This document shows, piece by piece, positions 1-8,356 of a stretch of 39,060 nt of DNA. Below the pieces are notes generated by a model. It made no database searches and was not told where the DNA came from. It saw nothing but the letters and a program-made list of their open reading frames with translations. How positions within the stretch are numbered: position 1 is the first letter of the stretch; the number at the start of each line of letters is the position of its first letter. Made by a program: the position numbers and the translations under genes. Source of the DNA: a virus; the IMG/VR virus record IMGVR_UViG_3300037628_000932, positions 1 to 39,060 of that record. One strand, written 5' to 3'.

Positions 1-96
1 GCAGAAGCAGGTGGAGAAATACCGGCAGAAGCAGGTGGAGAAATACCAGCAGAAGCAGGTGGAGAAATACCGGCAGGAGCAGGTGGAGAAATAGAT
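1..96 (+). repeat. 24-bp tandem repeats encoding AEAGGEIP (left part of the array)
   Basis: Four head-to-tail 24-bp units at 1, 25, 49 and 73, each encoding A-E-A-G-G-E-I-P; the last is a variant ending in I-D. They are the same units as those at 38934-39029, seen again because of the circular overlap. They are nearly identical at the DNA level, differing mainly at the Pro codon (cca/ccg). That makes recent slippage, and assembly mis-counting, likely. Confidence 0.95.
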
Positions 97-127
97 TATA
101 AGTCGGCTTATAAAAACATGACACCTT
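1..127. repeat. Left copy of 127-bp terminal redundancy (circular contig overlap)
   Basis: These 127 bases are identical to the last 127 bases (38934-39060). The overlap includes a run of 24-bp coding repeats but also about 30 bases of non-repeated sequence at its right end (98-127). A reading frame passes through the join without interruption. The simplest reading is one circular molecule cut at an arbitrary point. An overlap of exactly 127 also equals a common largest assembler k-mer, so it need not be a biological terminal repeat. A genuine short direct terminal repeat cannot be excluded. Confidence 0.93.
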
Positions 128-696
128 ATCTGAATCTTATACAATCGGCTATGAAGGGCGATCAAGCAGCTATAACGCAAATACAACAGTCTATACCTGG
201 CTTGGGTAAAGCAGGAGAAACGCCAGCTAATCAACCTGCGGCTGCACCAACTATAGATGAGGCAATAAATACTTTTGCTACAACGTTTGATGCAGGTTCC
301 TTAAAATCTGCAATATCAGATATGATTAACCAAGCGGTATCTCCCTATGTTGAGCAGTCTAACTTTACCCGAAATGAAAGAGCTAATAGTGAAATTGCCA
401 AAGCCATGGAGACAATTCCCGCTCTACAAGACAATAACGTTAGAGTCCAGGTTGGTAATACAATGCGGCAATATAATGGAATGGATATTAAAACAGCATA
501 CAATATAACCTTTCCAGAACAGGCGGTCAAAGCGGCTGGCGTGGCAGCCGTTGAAGCATACAAGGCAAGCCTTACTAAGAAGGTAGCAGCGACCACAATA
601 AAGCCTGGTGGGAGTCCTAATAGCATTACGGCTGACATTCCTATCTTTGGTGATTTCGCAGAAGCATACGAATACAATAAAAGGAGAATGAGTTAG
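1..696 (+). CDS. Scaffold-like virion protein, C-terminal part (gene begins at 38775 across the window ends)
   Basis: The frame is open from base 1 and is the continuation of the gene that starts at 38775; joined over the circular overlap the protein is about 284 residues. An ATG at 118 is internal and should not be taken as the start. The N-terminus is the acidic AEAGGEIP repeat region. The rest is Ala/Gln/Lys-rich and mostly helical-looking, with a short basic C-terminus (NKRRMS). It lies directly after the portal gene (10-bp gap) and before internal virion protein candidates. A stretch around TMRQYNGMDIKTAYNIT recalls helical scaffold-type proteins, which commonly follow portals, but the family is not recognised with certainty. 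It could instead be an internal head protein. The frame is certain; the role is an inference from position and composition. Confidence 0.75.
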   Translation, partial: AEAGGEIPAEAGGEIPAEAGGEIPAGAGGEIDYKSAYKNMTPYLNLIQSAMKGDQAAITQIQQSIPGLGKAGETPANQPAAAPTIDEAINTFATTFDAGSLKSAISDMINQAVSPYVEQSNFTRNERANSEIAKAMETIPALQDNNVRVQVGNTMRQYNGMDIKTAYNITFPEQAVKAAGVAAVEAYKASLTKKVAATTIKPGGSPNSITADIPIFGDFAEAYEYNKRRMS

Positions 697-698
697 AT

Positions 699-1703
699 GT
701 GGACAGTTTTAACTTGGTTGCCAATAAATTAAGATTTCCAGAATATCAGGGGTATAAAGGAAATCCAGGGTATAAACAATATCCTGGCTTTTCTGGGTTT
801 TCTGGCTTTTCTGAGTATCCAGGAACTCCAGAGAGGTTTAATGATGTTAGGAGCCAAGTTAATGATCGGGTGGGTAATAACCTTAGCTTTGGGGGGTTAT
901 CTCTTGATGCAGGAACGGTACTTGATGGATTAAAGCGTGCTGCTGGGCAATATACTGCAATACAGGCCGCAAATGCGGCAGCGGTACATCAGGCGGCGGT
1001 TGTGTCTACGGCTGGCAGTTCCGCTCCCGCTGAAGTTGCTCTAAGAGGTTCAACGGCAAATAACGCAGCTATGGCGACAACATCACCCGCTTTGTCGGTT
1101 GCCTCTGGAGCAACAGCGGGATATGGAGCGGCTGAACTGTTTCATAATACTGTAGGTAGAAACCTTACCTCTGGCGATCAGGGTTTAAGGACGGCAGGCG
1201 GAATCGGAGCAGGGGTGGTTGCTGGTAGTGGTGTTCTTGGCGGCGTAGGTGGTTTTATTGGTGCTGGAATAAGTAATATTATGAATCCTGGAGCAGGCGA
1301 CCCCGAAATAGACAGAAGAATGAGAGCGCAGGGCCAAACGTGGCAAAATATTTTTAGTCAGCTTTCCGCAGAAGATCAGAGATGGATTACGTCCTCCCCT
1401 GATATGGGAAATACTGAGGATTTAAAAGAGCGTACAAGGGTTGTTGCAGATTTCAGAAACAGAATAGAGGAAAGCTACACCGGTCAAAAGCTTTACTCAG
1501 ACGAGGAGTTAAAAGAGCTTTTAGAGGAAATAGACAAAGGTGCGTTATTAGCGCGAGACCCAGAAGCTGAAAATGATATGTTTAGTATAATGCCTCCTAT
1601 GCGGTTATCGGACGGTTGGTTGTATGATCCCAATATTAAATATCCAGGAGCTTTGGGACGTGGTTATACATATGAAAGTTATCTTGAAGCATTAAAATTG
1701 TAA
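699..1703 (+). CDS. Putative internal virion protein with Gly/Tyr/Pro-rich N-terminus
   Basis: 334 residues, unknown family. The chosen start is GTG at 699, about 11 bases after an AAAAGGAG ribosome-binding site (680-687) and only 2 bases past the previous stop. Residues about 16-44 are a low-complexity Gly/Tyr/Pro/Phe stretch with short repeats (GYKGNPGYKQYPGF, then GFSGFSGF). Residues about 85-150 are Ala-rich. Residues about 160-200 form a Gly-rich hydrophobic segment (GGIGAGVVAGSGVLGGVGGF) that looks like a membrane-active or transmembrane hairpin. The C-terminal third is charged and probably helical. Together with its place just upstream of the giant ejection protein, the glycine-zipper-like segment fits a podovirus internal/ejection protein that inserts into the host envelope. 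That role is inference; the coding call is firm. Confidence 0.72.
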   Translation: MDSFNLVANKLRFPEYQGYKGNPGYKQYPGFSGFSGFSEYPGTPERFNDVRSQVNDRVGNNLSFGGLSLDAGTVLDGLKRAAGQYTAIQAANAAAVHQAAVVSTAGSSAPAEVALRGSTANNAAMATTSPALSVASGATAGYGAAELFHNTVGRNLTSGDQGLRTAGGIGAGVVAGSGVLGGVGGFIGAGISNIMNPGAGDPEIDRRMRAQGQTWQNIFSQLSAEDQRWITSSPDMGNTEDLKERTRVVADFRNRIEESYTGQKLYSDEELKELLEEIDKGALLARDPEAENDMFSIMPPMRLSDGWLYDPNIKYPGALGRGYTYESYLEALKL

Positions 1704-1712
1704 GGAATGGTT

Positions 1713-2948
1713 ATGGGAATTTTGTCTAATCCATTATTATTTAAAGGAATAGCGGACGCTTTAAGCGGTTCTATAGGGAAATACAACAAGTTAGAAGAAA
1801 GCCAGCAAGGTAGAGAGCTGGCTTTATTAAAAGCGTTAAAAACTGCTCAGGAAACTAAGAACCTTCCTACTCCTGAAGAGGCGCAGAATTCCAGGTTATT
1901 AAAAGATTTTTCTGCTTTGCTTAAGAACCAGAAACAAGTTCAGGAGTTGAGAAATATACCTACTCCCGAAGAGACGCAAATGAGTACCTTCAGGAAGGAA
2001 TTTAATGATTCTGTGTCTGATATGCTATTAGGAAAACCTGTTGTTGCTCCTTCAAACCTTGACCCGTCTTTATATGGGAAATGGAACAAAACTGTAGATA
2101 TTGGGCAACAGTATGGCCGCTGGCTGGATGCAAATAAACGCCAGGCGGAGCTTAGGCAGAAGACGGCTATTAGTAATATTCCCATGGGTGAAAAGGATAT
2201 GGCTGATACAATAAGGCAGAATTTTACAGCTATTACTAACGCTCAGAACAAAAGGAAGCCAGGTTTTGAAGTTCCTAAAACCGTCACCGTTAAGAAGGGA
2301 AATGAGATTATAACAACGGTTTTTGACCCTGTAACAGGCAGGTCTAAAACTTATACTTCCCCAAGATTTAAGCCAGAGAGTAAGGGTGGAAAGCAAAAGA
2401 CGGCTTTAGATGTAAAAATCAAGGAGCGCCGCTTAGAGCAGTTGTCAAAGGCTATTGAGGCTACTGAAAAAAACAGTAGACTTCAAAGGGAGAAGTTTGA
2501 TTTTCAGAAAACACAAGCTCTTACCAAAAAAGGGCTTACAAGGCCGCAGCTTTTAAGGAAAAAAGGCGCAGCTAGTGAAAGACAAGTTGCCCTTATAAAG
2601 GCTAAGGCAAGTCTTAACAGTACCAATATGCTAGAAGAAAAATACAAGAAGACTTTTGGAAAGAATGTTCCAGTTACTCTTTTTGTAAATAACAAGCAGC
2701 TTGATCCTGAAGCTGTAGCAGCGGCCAACGAGTTGATTGACAAGACAATGGCGATAATTCAGGAAGAGATTGATTCATATGATGAACTTTTAGGCGGCAC
2801 AAGCCCTCAAGCCCTTGAATACGGGAAGAGAACTCTTAATGAGAATAATCCGGAAGATCGACAGATTATGGATAAAATTCTTGAAGAAGCGGGTAATGAC
2901 CCTAATAAGGCGTTAGAGCTTGCAGAACAAAAAGGTTATACATTCTAG
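1713..2948 (+). CDS. Putative internal virion protein, helical/coiled-coil
   Basis: 411 residues from ATG 1713, which has AAGGA at the right distance (1702-1706); an in-frame ATG at 1707 is too close to that site. The protein is very rich in Lys, Glu and Gln and mostly helical-looking. Two imperfect copies of a segment of about 37 residues lie near the N-terminus (NLPTPEEAQNSRLLKDFSAL at about residue 50, NIPTPEETQMSTFRKEF at about 87). The hydrophobic N-terminus (MGILSNPLLFKGIADAL) could be amphipathic. It is flanked by other late genes with gaps of 3-11 bases, so it is translated in the same operon. Position before the giant ejection protein suggests a virion-internal partner. No family is recognised. 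It could also be a chaperone for ejection proteins. Confidence 0.7.
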   Translation: MGILSNPLLFKGIADALSGSIGKYNKLEESQQGRELALLKALKTAQETKNLPTPEEAQNSRLLKDFSALLKNQKQVQELRNIPTPEETQMSTFRKEFNDSVSDMLLGKPVVAPSNLDPSLYGKWNKTVDIGQQYGRWLDANKRQAELRQKTAISNIPMGEKDMADTIRQNFTAITNAQNKRKPGFEVPKTVTVKKGNEIITTVFDPVTGRSKTYTSPRFKPESKGGKQKTALDVKIKERRLEQLSKAIEATEKNSRLQREKFDFQKTQALTKKGLTRPQLLRKKGAASERQVALIKAKASLNSTNMLEEKYKKTFGKNVPVTLFVNNKQLDPEAVAAANELIDKTMAIIQEEIDSYDELLGGTSPQALEYGKRTLNENNPEDRQIMDKILEEAGNDPNKALELAEQKGYTF

Positions 2949-2959
2949 GAATAAGTGTT

Positions 2960-5900
2960 ATGGGAAATCCATTTGTTAGAATATTGGAAGAAAAGAAAAA
3001 CCCCTTTATTAATATTGCAAAAAGGCCCAATCCTTTTGTTAAAATATTGGAAGAAAAAAGCCCTTCTTTAATCCCTGCACATAAACCTTTAGTTCCCCTG
3101 CTTCCCGCACATAAAGGAATTCCAACCTCAAGAATACCAACGGCAGCCGAAGAAGGTTTGGTTCAAATGGATAACCCTTTGGCGTTGCTTGATACTGCTG
3201 TTAAAACTGTTTCCCCGGAGGGTCCGGTAAAAGGTCCTGAGTTTGGCGGTCGTTTCTTATCCGCAGCAGGTAGAACAGCTTCGGGCGGTGTGCGTGGTGC
3301 ATCGCTTGGGTATGTTGACCTAGAAGAGCTTATGCCTGAATTAAAGGCACTTAATCAGAGGTATATTAACCGTGGCATAAAAATAAATCCAGATGACCCT
3401 TTTTATAAAAGGTGGTTAGAACATATTGAAAGAGACCCCGGCCTTTTAGCCGAAATACCTTCCGAAATGCTCGGCTCACTCCTGCCTATAAGTAAAATAT
3501 CCAAAGCCATTTCTGCTACGCCACTTATTTCCACTATACAAAGACCTGTAAGCAGGGCGCTTACTCAGGCCGCAAGTACAGGTGGTGTTATTGGTTTTAC
3601 CCGTAAGCCTGGCGAGGGCGAATCAAGGGTAAAAAATGCTGCTGAAAGTGCTGCAATTTTTACAGCCTTTACTGCTGGCGGTTTATTGGTGGATAAAGGA
3701 ATACAGTTTTTTCAAAATAAGTTTGGGAAAATTCCCCAATATAACGAACTTAGGGAGTCCCTTGTTAACGCTTTTGTAGAAAAGGGTGTTCCAGAAGAAC
3801 AAGCTACATTATATGTAAGCCGTAAAATGGCCGGGGAAGTGGCAGACGCTGGAGGCTTTAATAATATTACTCGAAAAGCTATGAGAAAGGCTTTTAAGAA
3901 AATCAAGGAATTCAGGAAAACAAGTACAGTTGCAACGCCAGAAGGGGCTTTGATTCCTGGCGAGACTGTATCGACAGCCGGTGAAATTGGCGGGGCTGTG
4001 GCTGGTACTAAGAGTGGTGTTTTGCCTGCTTGGGTAACAGAAGCACAGGAGCCCATAGATACTGCGCCTTCGTGGGTAACAACTGAAGTAGAGGAGCCCG
4101 TACATACTGCGCCGCCGGGGGTGACTGAACCAGAGGAGCCTATAGACGTTTCACCTGGTACGGAAGGAAGGATAAAAAAGCCTCCTCCCGTTAAAGGATT
4201 TAACGAAGAAACTCATACATTAGCCGATTTTATACGTTTTAAAGGCGGTATAAATCCTGGTGAATTTAAAGCTGAAGCCTTGAGCAGCTTTTCTTTAAGG
4301 CAAGCCGGTTATAACCTGTTGAATTACAAAACAGGGCATTCTATTGATCAAATGCGTATGTTTGCCGAGGAAGAAGGTTTTGACACACCCGAAACAAGTG
4401 GTGATTTCCTTGACCTTATTAAAAAAGACGTTGACGCTAAGAAATGGAAAGAACCTGGTCAAAGAGTGTGGCATCCTGGAAAGCAGAATTTTGACGATGT
4501 TTTTGCAAATATGAGCGGTGGTGGTGAGTATGCCAGTACAGGAAGATATAAAACGGAAAGGCAATTAATAAAACTTCCCGAAATAGTTGAACTAGCCAAA
4601 GAGCTTTTAGGCGGCAAATATCCAACAGTAAAAAAGATGTTAAAGCGGAATCCTGCCGTTGCCGGTGTTTTTTATTCTAGCGGTGAGGGACGTATAGGGT
4701 TAAAGGCTAGTATATTCGCGGACCCAGGACAGGCGGAAAGAACCCTTGCCCATGAAATAGGACACCTGGTTGATTATCTTCCAGACCAATATATGAGTAG
4801 GGGTAATATTCTCGGCAGGCTCTTTACTCTCAAAAAATATTTAAAAGGAATATATTACACGCCTGATACAAACCTAGGTTATACAAAGGGCATGATTAAT
4901 GATGAACTGAAAAAGTTAACACAATATATTAAGCCTTTTGACGAAAATTCAGACCAAAAATTTACAAAATACAGGTATTCATCTGTTGAATTGTACGCTG
5001 ATGCTTTTTCCACTCTTATAAACGACCCTGTTCTTTTGGAGCGCATGGCTCCCACATTTACCAAGGGCTTTTTTGATTATCTCGATAAAAAACCAGAAGT
5101 AAAGAGCCTTTATGAAGACATTCAAAGCAGGCTAACAGACAGTAGGCGTACTTTTAATGTTCGTGAAATGAATACTAGGGAAATGTTTGCCAAGGGTGAA
5201 GAAGCGGCAAGAGAGAGGTCTAAAAGAATACCTGGTAGGCCGTGGATTAAATCCGCCGGTGATTTTGCAATTGACGAGTATTCACCTGTTTATAGGAAAG
5301 AAAATCAGGCAATAAAGCAGGGCGTTAGGATAGCGCCTAAAGAAAGACCTAAGTATAAGATTGAGGAATCAATCTATGTAGGCAGTGAAATTAAAGACAT
5401 GCTTGAAAGTGTTAAAAGGCTGGTTTTAAATCCTTTGCAGGCGGAGAACTTTACCCCTGAAGACCTTGCAAGTGCTCTTATGCATCGAAGGGTTATTAAT
5501 GAACGGTCAAAAATTGCAAATCCATTAGGCTTTAACCCTGAAGAATCAACAAAGCATTTAAATACTATACGTGAAAGAGTTGGTAATGAGCGGTACAAAG
5601 ATCTTTTAAATACAGCAGATAATTACCGAAGGATTAGGAATCAAAGGATTCTTCCAGTTTTGAGAGAATCAGGAATGTATCCCTCTGATGTAATGGAAAA
5701 GATAGAGAATAACCCATATTACACTACCTTTGACGTAATTGAATATATGGACAATAAAGCCGGTGGTGGTTCAGGTGTAAAAGGTCATATTTATGGCCAG
5801 ACGGGAACGGTTAAAGAAATAGCAAATCCTTTTACACGGACTATTGAAAAAGATATTTCTATTTTGAAAGCGGCAAAGCGTACTATTGCAATTAATAAAA

Positions 5901-7702
5901 CCGTTAAGTTTATGCACGAATTTTTCCCCGGAGATATAAAGGTAGCTCAAAGAGAATGGAGCGGTAAGGCTTTGCTTCCTGTAGAGCCTAAAGATAGAAG
6001 TCTCGGTCTTGTGCGGTACATGAAAAACGGGCAAATTATGGGCGTTTACGTTGATAAAGACTTGTCTAAGGCTTTAAATTACAAAGCTCCCGGATTGGTG
6101 GAAGAGCTGCTGGAACCCCTGCGAAAAAGTAACAGAATTTGGAAAGAGCTTTTTGTAGGAAAAAGAGTAGGGTTTTGGCCCTACAATATCATTAAAGATT
6201 TTAAAGCAGCTCTTATACAAACGCCAGGGCTTACATTAAGGAAATTTGCACCGCGCTATTTTGAAGCTATAAAGCCTGCATATAGGGATGTTTTTGGCAT
6301 TCCCGATCAAGTTACCCGTGAAATGAACAGGGGTAATATGCTTATAAGTATTGCAAATCATCAAGAGGCAACGGCTGAAGACACAGAGCTAGAAAGGCTT
6401 TTAGTGTCTTACGGCTTGAGTGAGAAGAAATGGGAAAATAATATTACAAAGCCTTTTTTAAAGTTCTGGGACGATTTAGGTAGATTAACCGATATAACAG
6501 AAAAAATCCCCAAAATAGCCGTCAAAGAATATTTGGACGCAGAAACAACTCTTTCCCAAGAAGAGAAGGGTCATATTGTACGAAGCAGGGCCGGAAGTCC
6601 TGCCTTCTTAAATAAAGGACATCCCTTTTTAAATAATGTTCTGCTTTTCTACAATCCTGCAAAAGAAGGTTGGAGAAGCAGTATTGAAGCCGCAAAAGAA
6701 AATCCAAAGGAGTATGCCCGTAAAAACCTTTTTTATAGTATTACGCCTAAAGTTCTTATGGTGGCCGCTACTTATGGGCTTTTTGGAAAATACATTAAAG
6801 AGATAATGGACAGTGCCAGCGATTCCGATAAAACTAATTATACAGTTATTCCTTTAGGGAAAACCGACAGTGGAAAGGCTGTTTATATTCGGATCCCCAA
6901 TAGTGAAACTGAGAGAGTTGTTGGCGGTATATTCTGGAAAACTATCAATATGATGAAAAAGGGAGAGTTTATAGATATTTTTTCAGGATTGTTGGATTAT
7001 ACCGCTGGCCAGGCTCCCACCTGGACACCTTCATTGAATATACCGATAGATATTTGGTCGTACCTTGTTTCTAAAGAAAACCCTCATGATGATTTTAGGG
7101 GAAGACCTGCTGTGTCTGATCGGATTTTTAAGGCTGGCGGCTGGCGGAGTCATAAAGAGTTTGCTAAATATTTGGCTAATCAAGCGGGGGCGGGCATTAT
7201 TTACCGCTTTAAAAGCGACCGTGTGGAGGATATAAAAAGCGAACTTGAAAAGGTTCTCCAACTGCCTATTATAAACGATACTGTAGCGCGCTTTTTAAAA
7301 GTAACCGATATGGGTAAGCGAGAGCAGCTCATAAGTATTTCTAAAGACGCGAAGAAGAAGGAATTAAGACGGCAGCTCGATGTTCGGGGAGAGATTATAA
7401 ATACAATTAACAGCGGTAAGAACGAGCCGGAGGATGTGTCTACTCTGTATAATAAGCTTGTTGAAGAAGGTAAGTACACAGGTACTTACAGCCAGTTTGC
7501 AAATTCTTTTAGCAGATACGCCGCCAGGCGATATGGTAAGCCTGAAATTGATGCTATTGTGTATGCAAGTTCAAATGCGGAGAAGAGTGCTCTTCTTAAG
7601 GAGTACCGTAAAACTATGAGCGAAAAGGAATACAAAGAGCTTATAAATAGTTTGGTGGCTGACAAGCTTGTTAGTCCAGGTTTGGCTCTTAGTGGGGAGT
7701 AA
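2960..7702 (+). CDS. Giant ejection-type virion protein with HEIGH metallopeptidase motif and LPD38-like C-terminal region
   Basis: 1580 residues, the largest gene here. The N-terminus has repeated NPF(V/I)-x-I-LEEK units (residues 3-36). Residues about 350-400 contain three Pro/Glu-rich repeats of the type WVTEAQEPIDTAP. A zinc metallopeptidase signature RTLAHEIGHLVDYL has its first His at about residue 598, followed by ELYADAFSTL at about 677, which could supply the downstream Glu ligand. Residues about 1060-1450 (FVGKRVGFWPYNIIKDF, LLFYNPAKEGWRSSIEAAK, TPSLNIPIDIW) resemble the LPD38 'large polyvalent protein' region seen in podoviral internal virion proteins and some mobile-element polyproteins. 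It lies at the end of the internal-virion block. The likely job is delivery into the host with the DNA, with the peptidase acting on cell-envelope or host proteins. Motifs are seen directly; the family assignment is from memory and the role inferred. Confidence 0.78.
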   Translation: MGNPFVRILEEKKNPFINIAKRPNPFVKILEEKSPSLIPAHKPLVPLLPAHKGIPTSRIPTAAEEGLVQMDNPLALLDTAVKTVSPEGPVKGPEFGGRFLSAAGRTASGGVRGASLGYVDLEELMPELKALNQRYINRGIKINPDDPFYKRWLEHIERDPGLLAEIPSEMLGSLLPISKISKAISATPLISTIQRPVSRALTQAASTGGVIGFTRKPGEGESRVKNAAESAAIFTAFTAGGLLVDKGIQFFQNKFGKIPQYNELRESLVNAFVEKGVPEEQATLYVSRKMAGEVADAGGFNNITRKAMRKAFKKIKEFRKTSTVATPEGALIPGETVSTAGEIGGAVAGTKSGVLPAWVTEAQEPIDTAPSWVTTEVEEPVHTAPPGVTEPEEPIDVSPGTEGRIKKPPPVKGFNEETHTLADFIRFKGGINPGEFKAEALSSFSLRQAGYNLLNYKTGHSIDQMRMFAEEEGFDTPETSGDFLDLIKKDVDAKKWKEPGQRVWHPGKQNFDDVFANMSGGGEYASTGRYKTERQLIKLPEIVELAKELLGGKYPTVKKMLKRNPAVAGVFYSSGEGRIGLKASIFADPGQAERTLAHEIGHLVDYLPDQYMSRGNILGRLFTLKKYLKGIYYTPDTNLGYTKGMINDELKKLTQYIKPFDENSDQKFTKYRYSSVELYADAFSTLINDPVLLERMAPTFTKGFFDYLDKKPEVKSLYEDIQSRLTDSRRTFNVREMNTREMFAKGEEAARERSKRIPGRPWIKSAGDFAIDEYSPVYRKENQAIKQGVRIAPKERPKYKIEESIYVGSEIKDMLESVKRLVLNPLQAENFTPEDLASALMHRRVINERSKIANPLGFNPEESTKHLNTIRERVGNERYKDLLNTADNYRRIRNQRILPVLRESGMYPSDVMEKIENNPYYTTFDVIEYMDNKAGGGSGVKGHIYGQTGTVKEIANPFTRTIEKDISILKAAKRTIAINKTVKFMHEFFPGDIKVAQREWSGKALLPVEPKDRSLGLVRYMKNGQIMGVYVDKDLSKALNYKAPGLVEELLEPLRKSNRIWKELFVGKRVGFWPYNIIKDFKAALIQTPGLTLRKFAPRYFEAIKPAYRDVFGIPDQVTREMNRGNMLISIANHQEATAEDTELERLLVSYGLSEKKWENNITKPFLKFWDDLGRLTDITEKIPKIAVKEYLDAETTLSQEEKGHIVRSRAGSPAFLNKGHPFLNNVLLFYNPAKEGWRSSIEAAKENPKEYARKNLFYSITPKVLMVAATYGLFGKYIKEIMDSASDSDKTNYTVIPLGKTDSGKAVYIRIPNSETERVVGGIFWKTINMMKKGEFIDIFSGLLDYTAGQAPTWTPSLNIPIDIWSYLVSKENPHDDFRGRPAVSDRIFKAGGWRSHKEFAKYLANQAGAGIIYRFKSDRVEDIKSELEKVLQLPIINDTVARFLKVTDMGKREQLISISKDAKKKELRRQLDVRGEIINTINSGKNEPEDVSTLYNKLVEEGKYTGTYSQFANSFSRYAARRYGKPEIDAIVYASSNAEKSALLKEYRKTMSEKEYKELINSLVADKLVSPGLALSGE

Positions 7703-7717
7703 GGAAGGGGTTATGAT

Positions 7718-8356
7718 ATGAATGAAGTATATAAACCATTGGATAGTCAGAAAGCTTTTCATGATTCAAATGCCCAGTTTAGGGCTCTGATTGGCGGGGT
7801 TGCGAGTGGTAAGACAACGGCAGGGTGTATGGAACTTTTAAGGCTTTGTACAGAATTAGCTGGAAGTTGTTGTGTTGTATTTAGGATGGTTTATTCTTCT
7901 TTAAATAACATAACAAGAAGAGTTTTTCTTGAACAGTGCCCAAAAGACAGAATAAAAAGCTTTTCTAAATACTATAATATTTTAACTTTTAAAAACGATT
8001 CTAAAATTTATTTTCGTTCTATTGAGCAGCTTGATAGTGTTATGTCTAAAGACTTGGACTTTGTTTATATTGACGATGCCAGTGAGGTAGAAGAGGAAGT
8101 TTTTAGAAAGCTTTCGAGTAGATTAAAAAAAAAGAACAAAAAGGGTTTTATAACAAGCAAGCCTACGGACAAAAAACACTGGATTTATAAGCGCTTTGTA
8201 GAATCCTGTGATTCTAATTATTTTGTTGTTAACAGTGCAAGCTATGAAAACCCCTATCTTCCAGAAGAATATAAAAAACGTCTTGAAGCGTATAGGGGTT
8301 GGGATTTTGGTGGGCAGCCTGAGCCGAAAGGAATTATTTATGAAAGTAATACTTAG
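7718..8356 (+). CDS. ATPase-only terminase-large-subunit-like protein (no nuclease domain)
   Basis: 212 residues. Start ATG 7718 follows GGAAGGGG by 7 bases. Walker A is GGVASGKTT (residues 26-34), and Walker B is DFVYIDDASEV with the acidic pair at 119-120 (Asp-Asp rather than the usual Asp-Glu). A conserved later segment KKHWIYKRFV matches KSHWIYKRFV of the complete terminase at 29538-31055, and the following YENPYLPEEYKKRL matches its ENHYLPEGYEERL. The protein ends at GGQPEPKGIIYESNT, which corresponds to the end of the ATPase domain, so the whole RNase-H-like nuclease is absent. Its last 17 bases overlap the next gene. It is either a stand-alone ATPase that diverged from a terminase or a relic of recombination; sequence drift from the full copy argues against a recent duplication. 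Confidence 0.8.
   Translation: MNEVYKPLDSQKAFHDSNAQFRALIGGVASGKTTAGCMELLRLCTELAGSCCVVFRMVYSSLNNITRRVFLEQCPKDRIKSFSKYYNILTFKNDSKIYFRSIEQLDSVMSKDLDFVYIDDASEVEEEVFRKLSSRLKKKNKKGFITSKPTDKKHWIYKRFVESCDSNYFVVNSASYENPYLPEEYKKRLEAYRGWDFGGQPEPKGIIYESNT

Noticed and set aside
118-696. Independent gene starting at ATG 118
   Set aside because: The frame is open upstream to base 1 and on across the circle to ATG 38775, which has a ribosome-binding site right after the portal.
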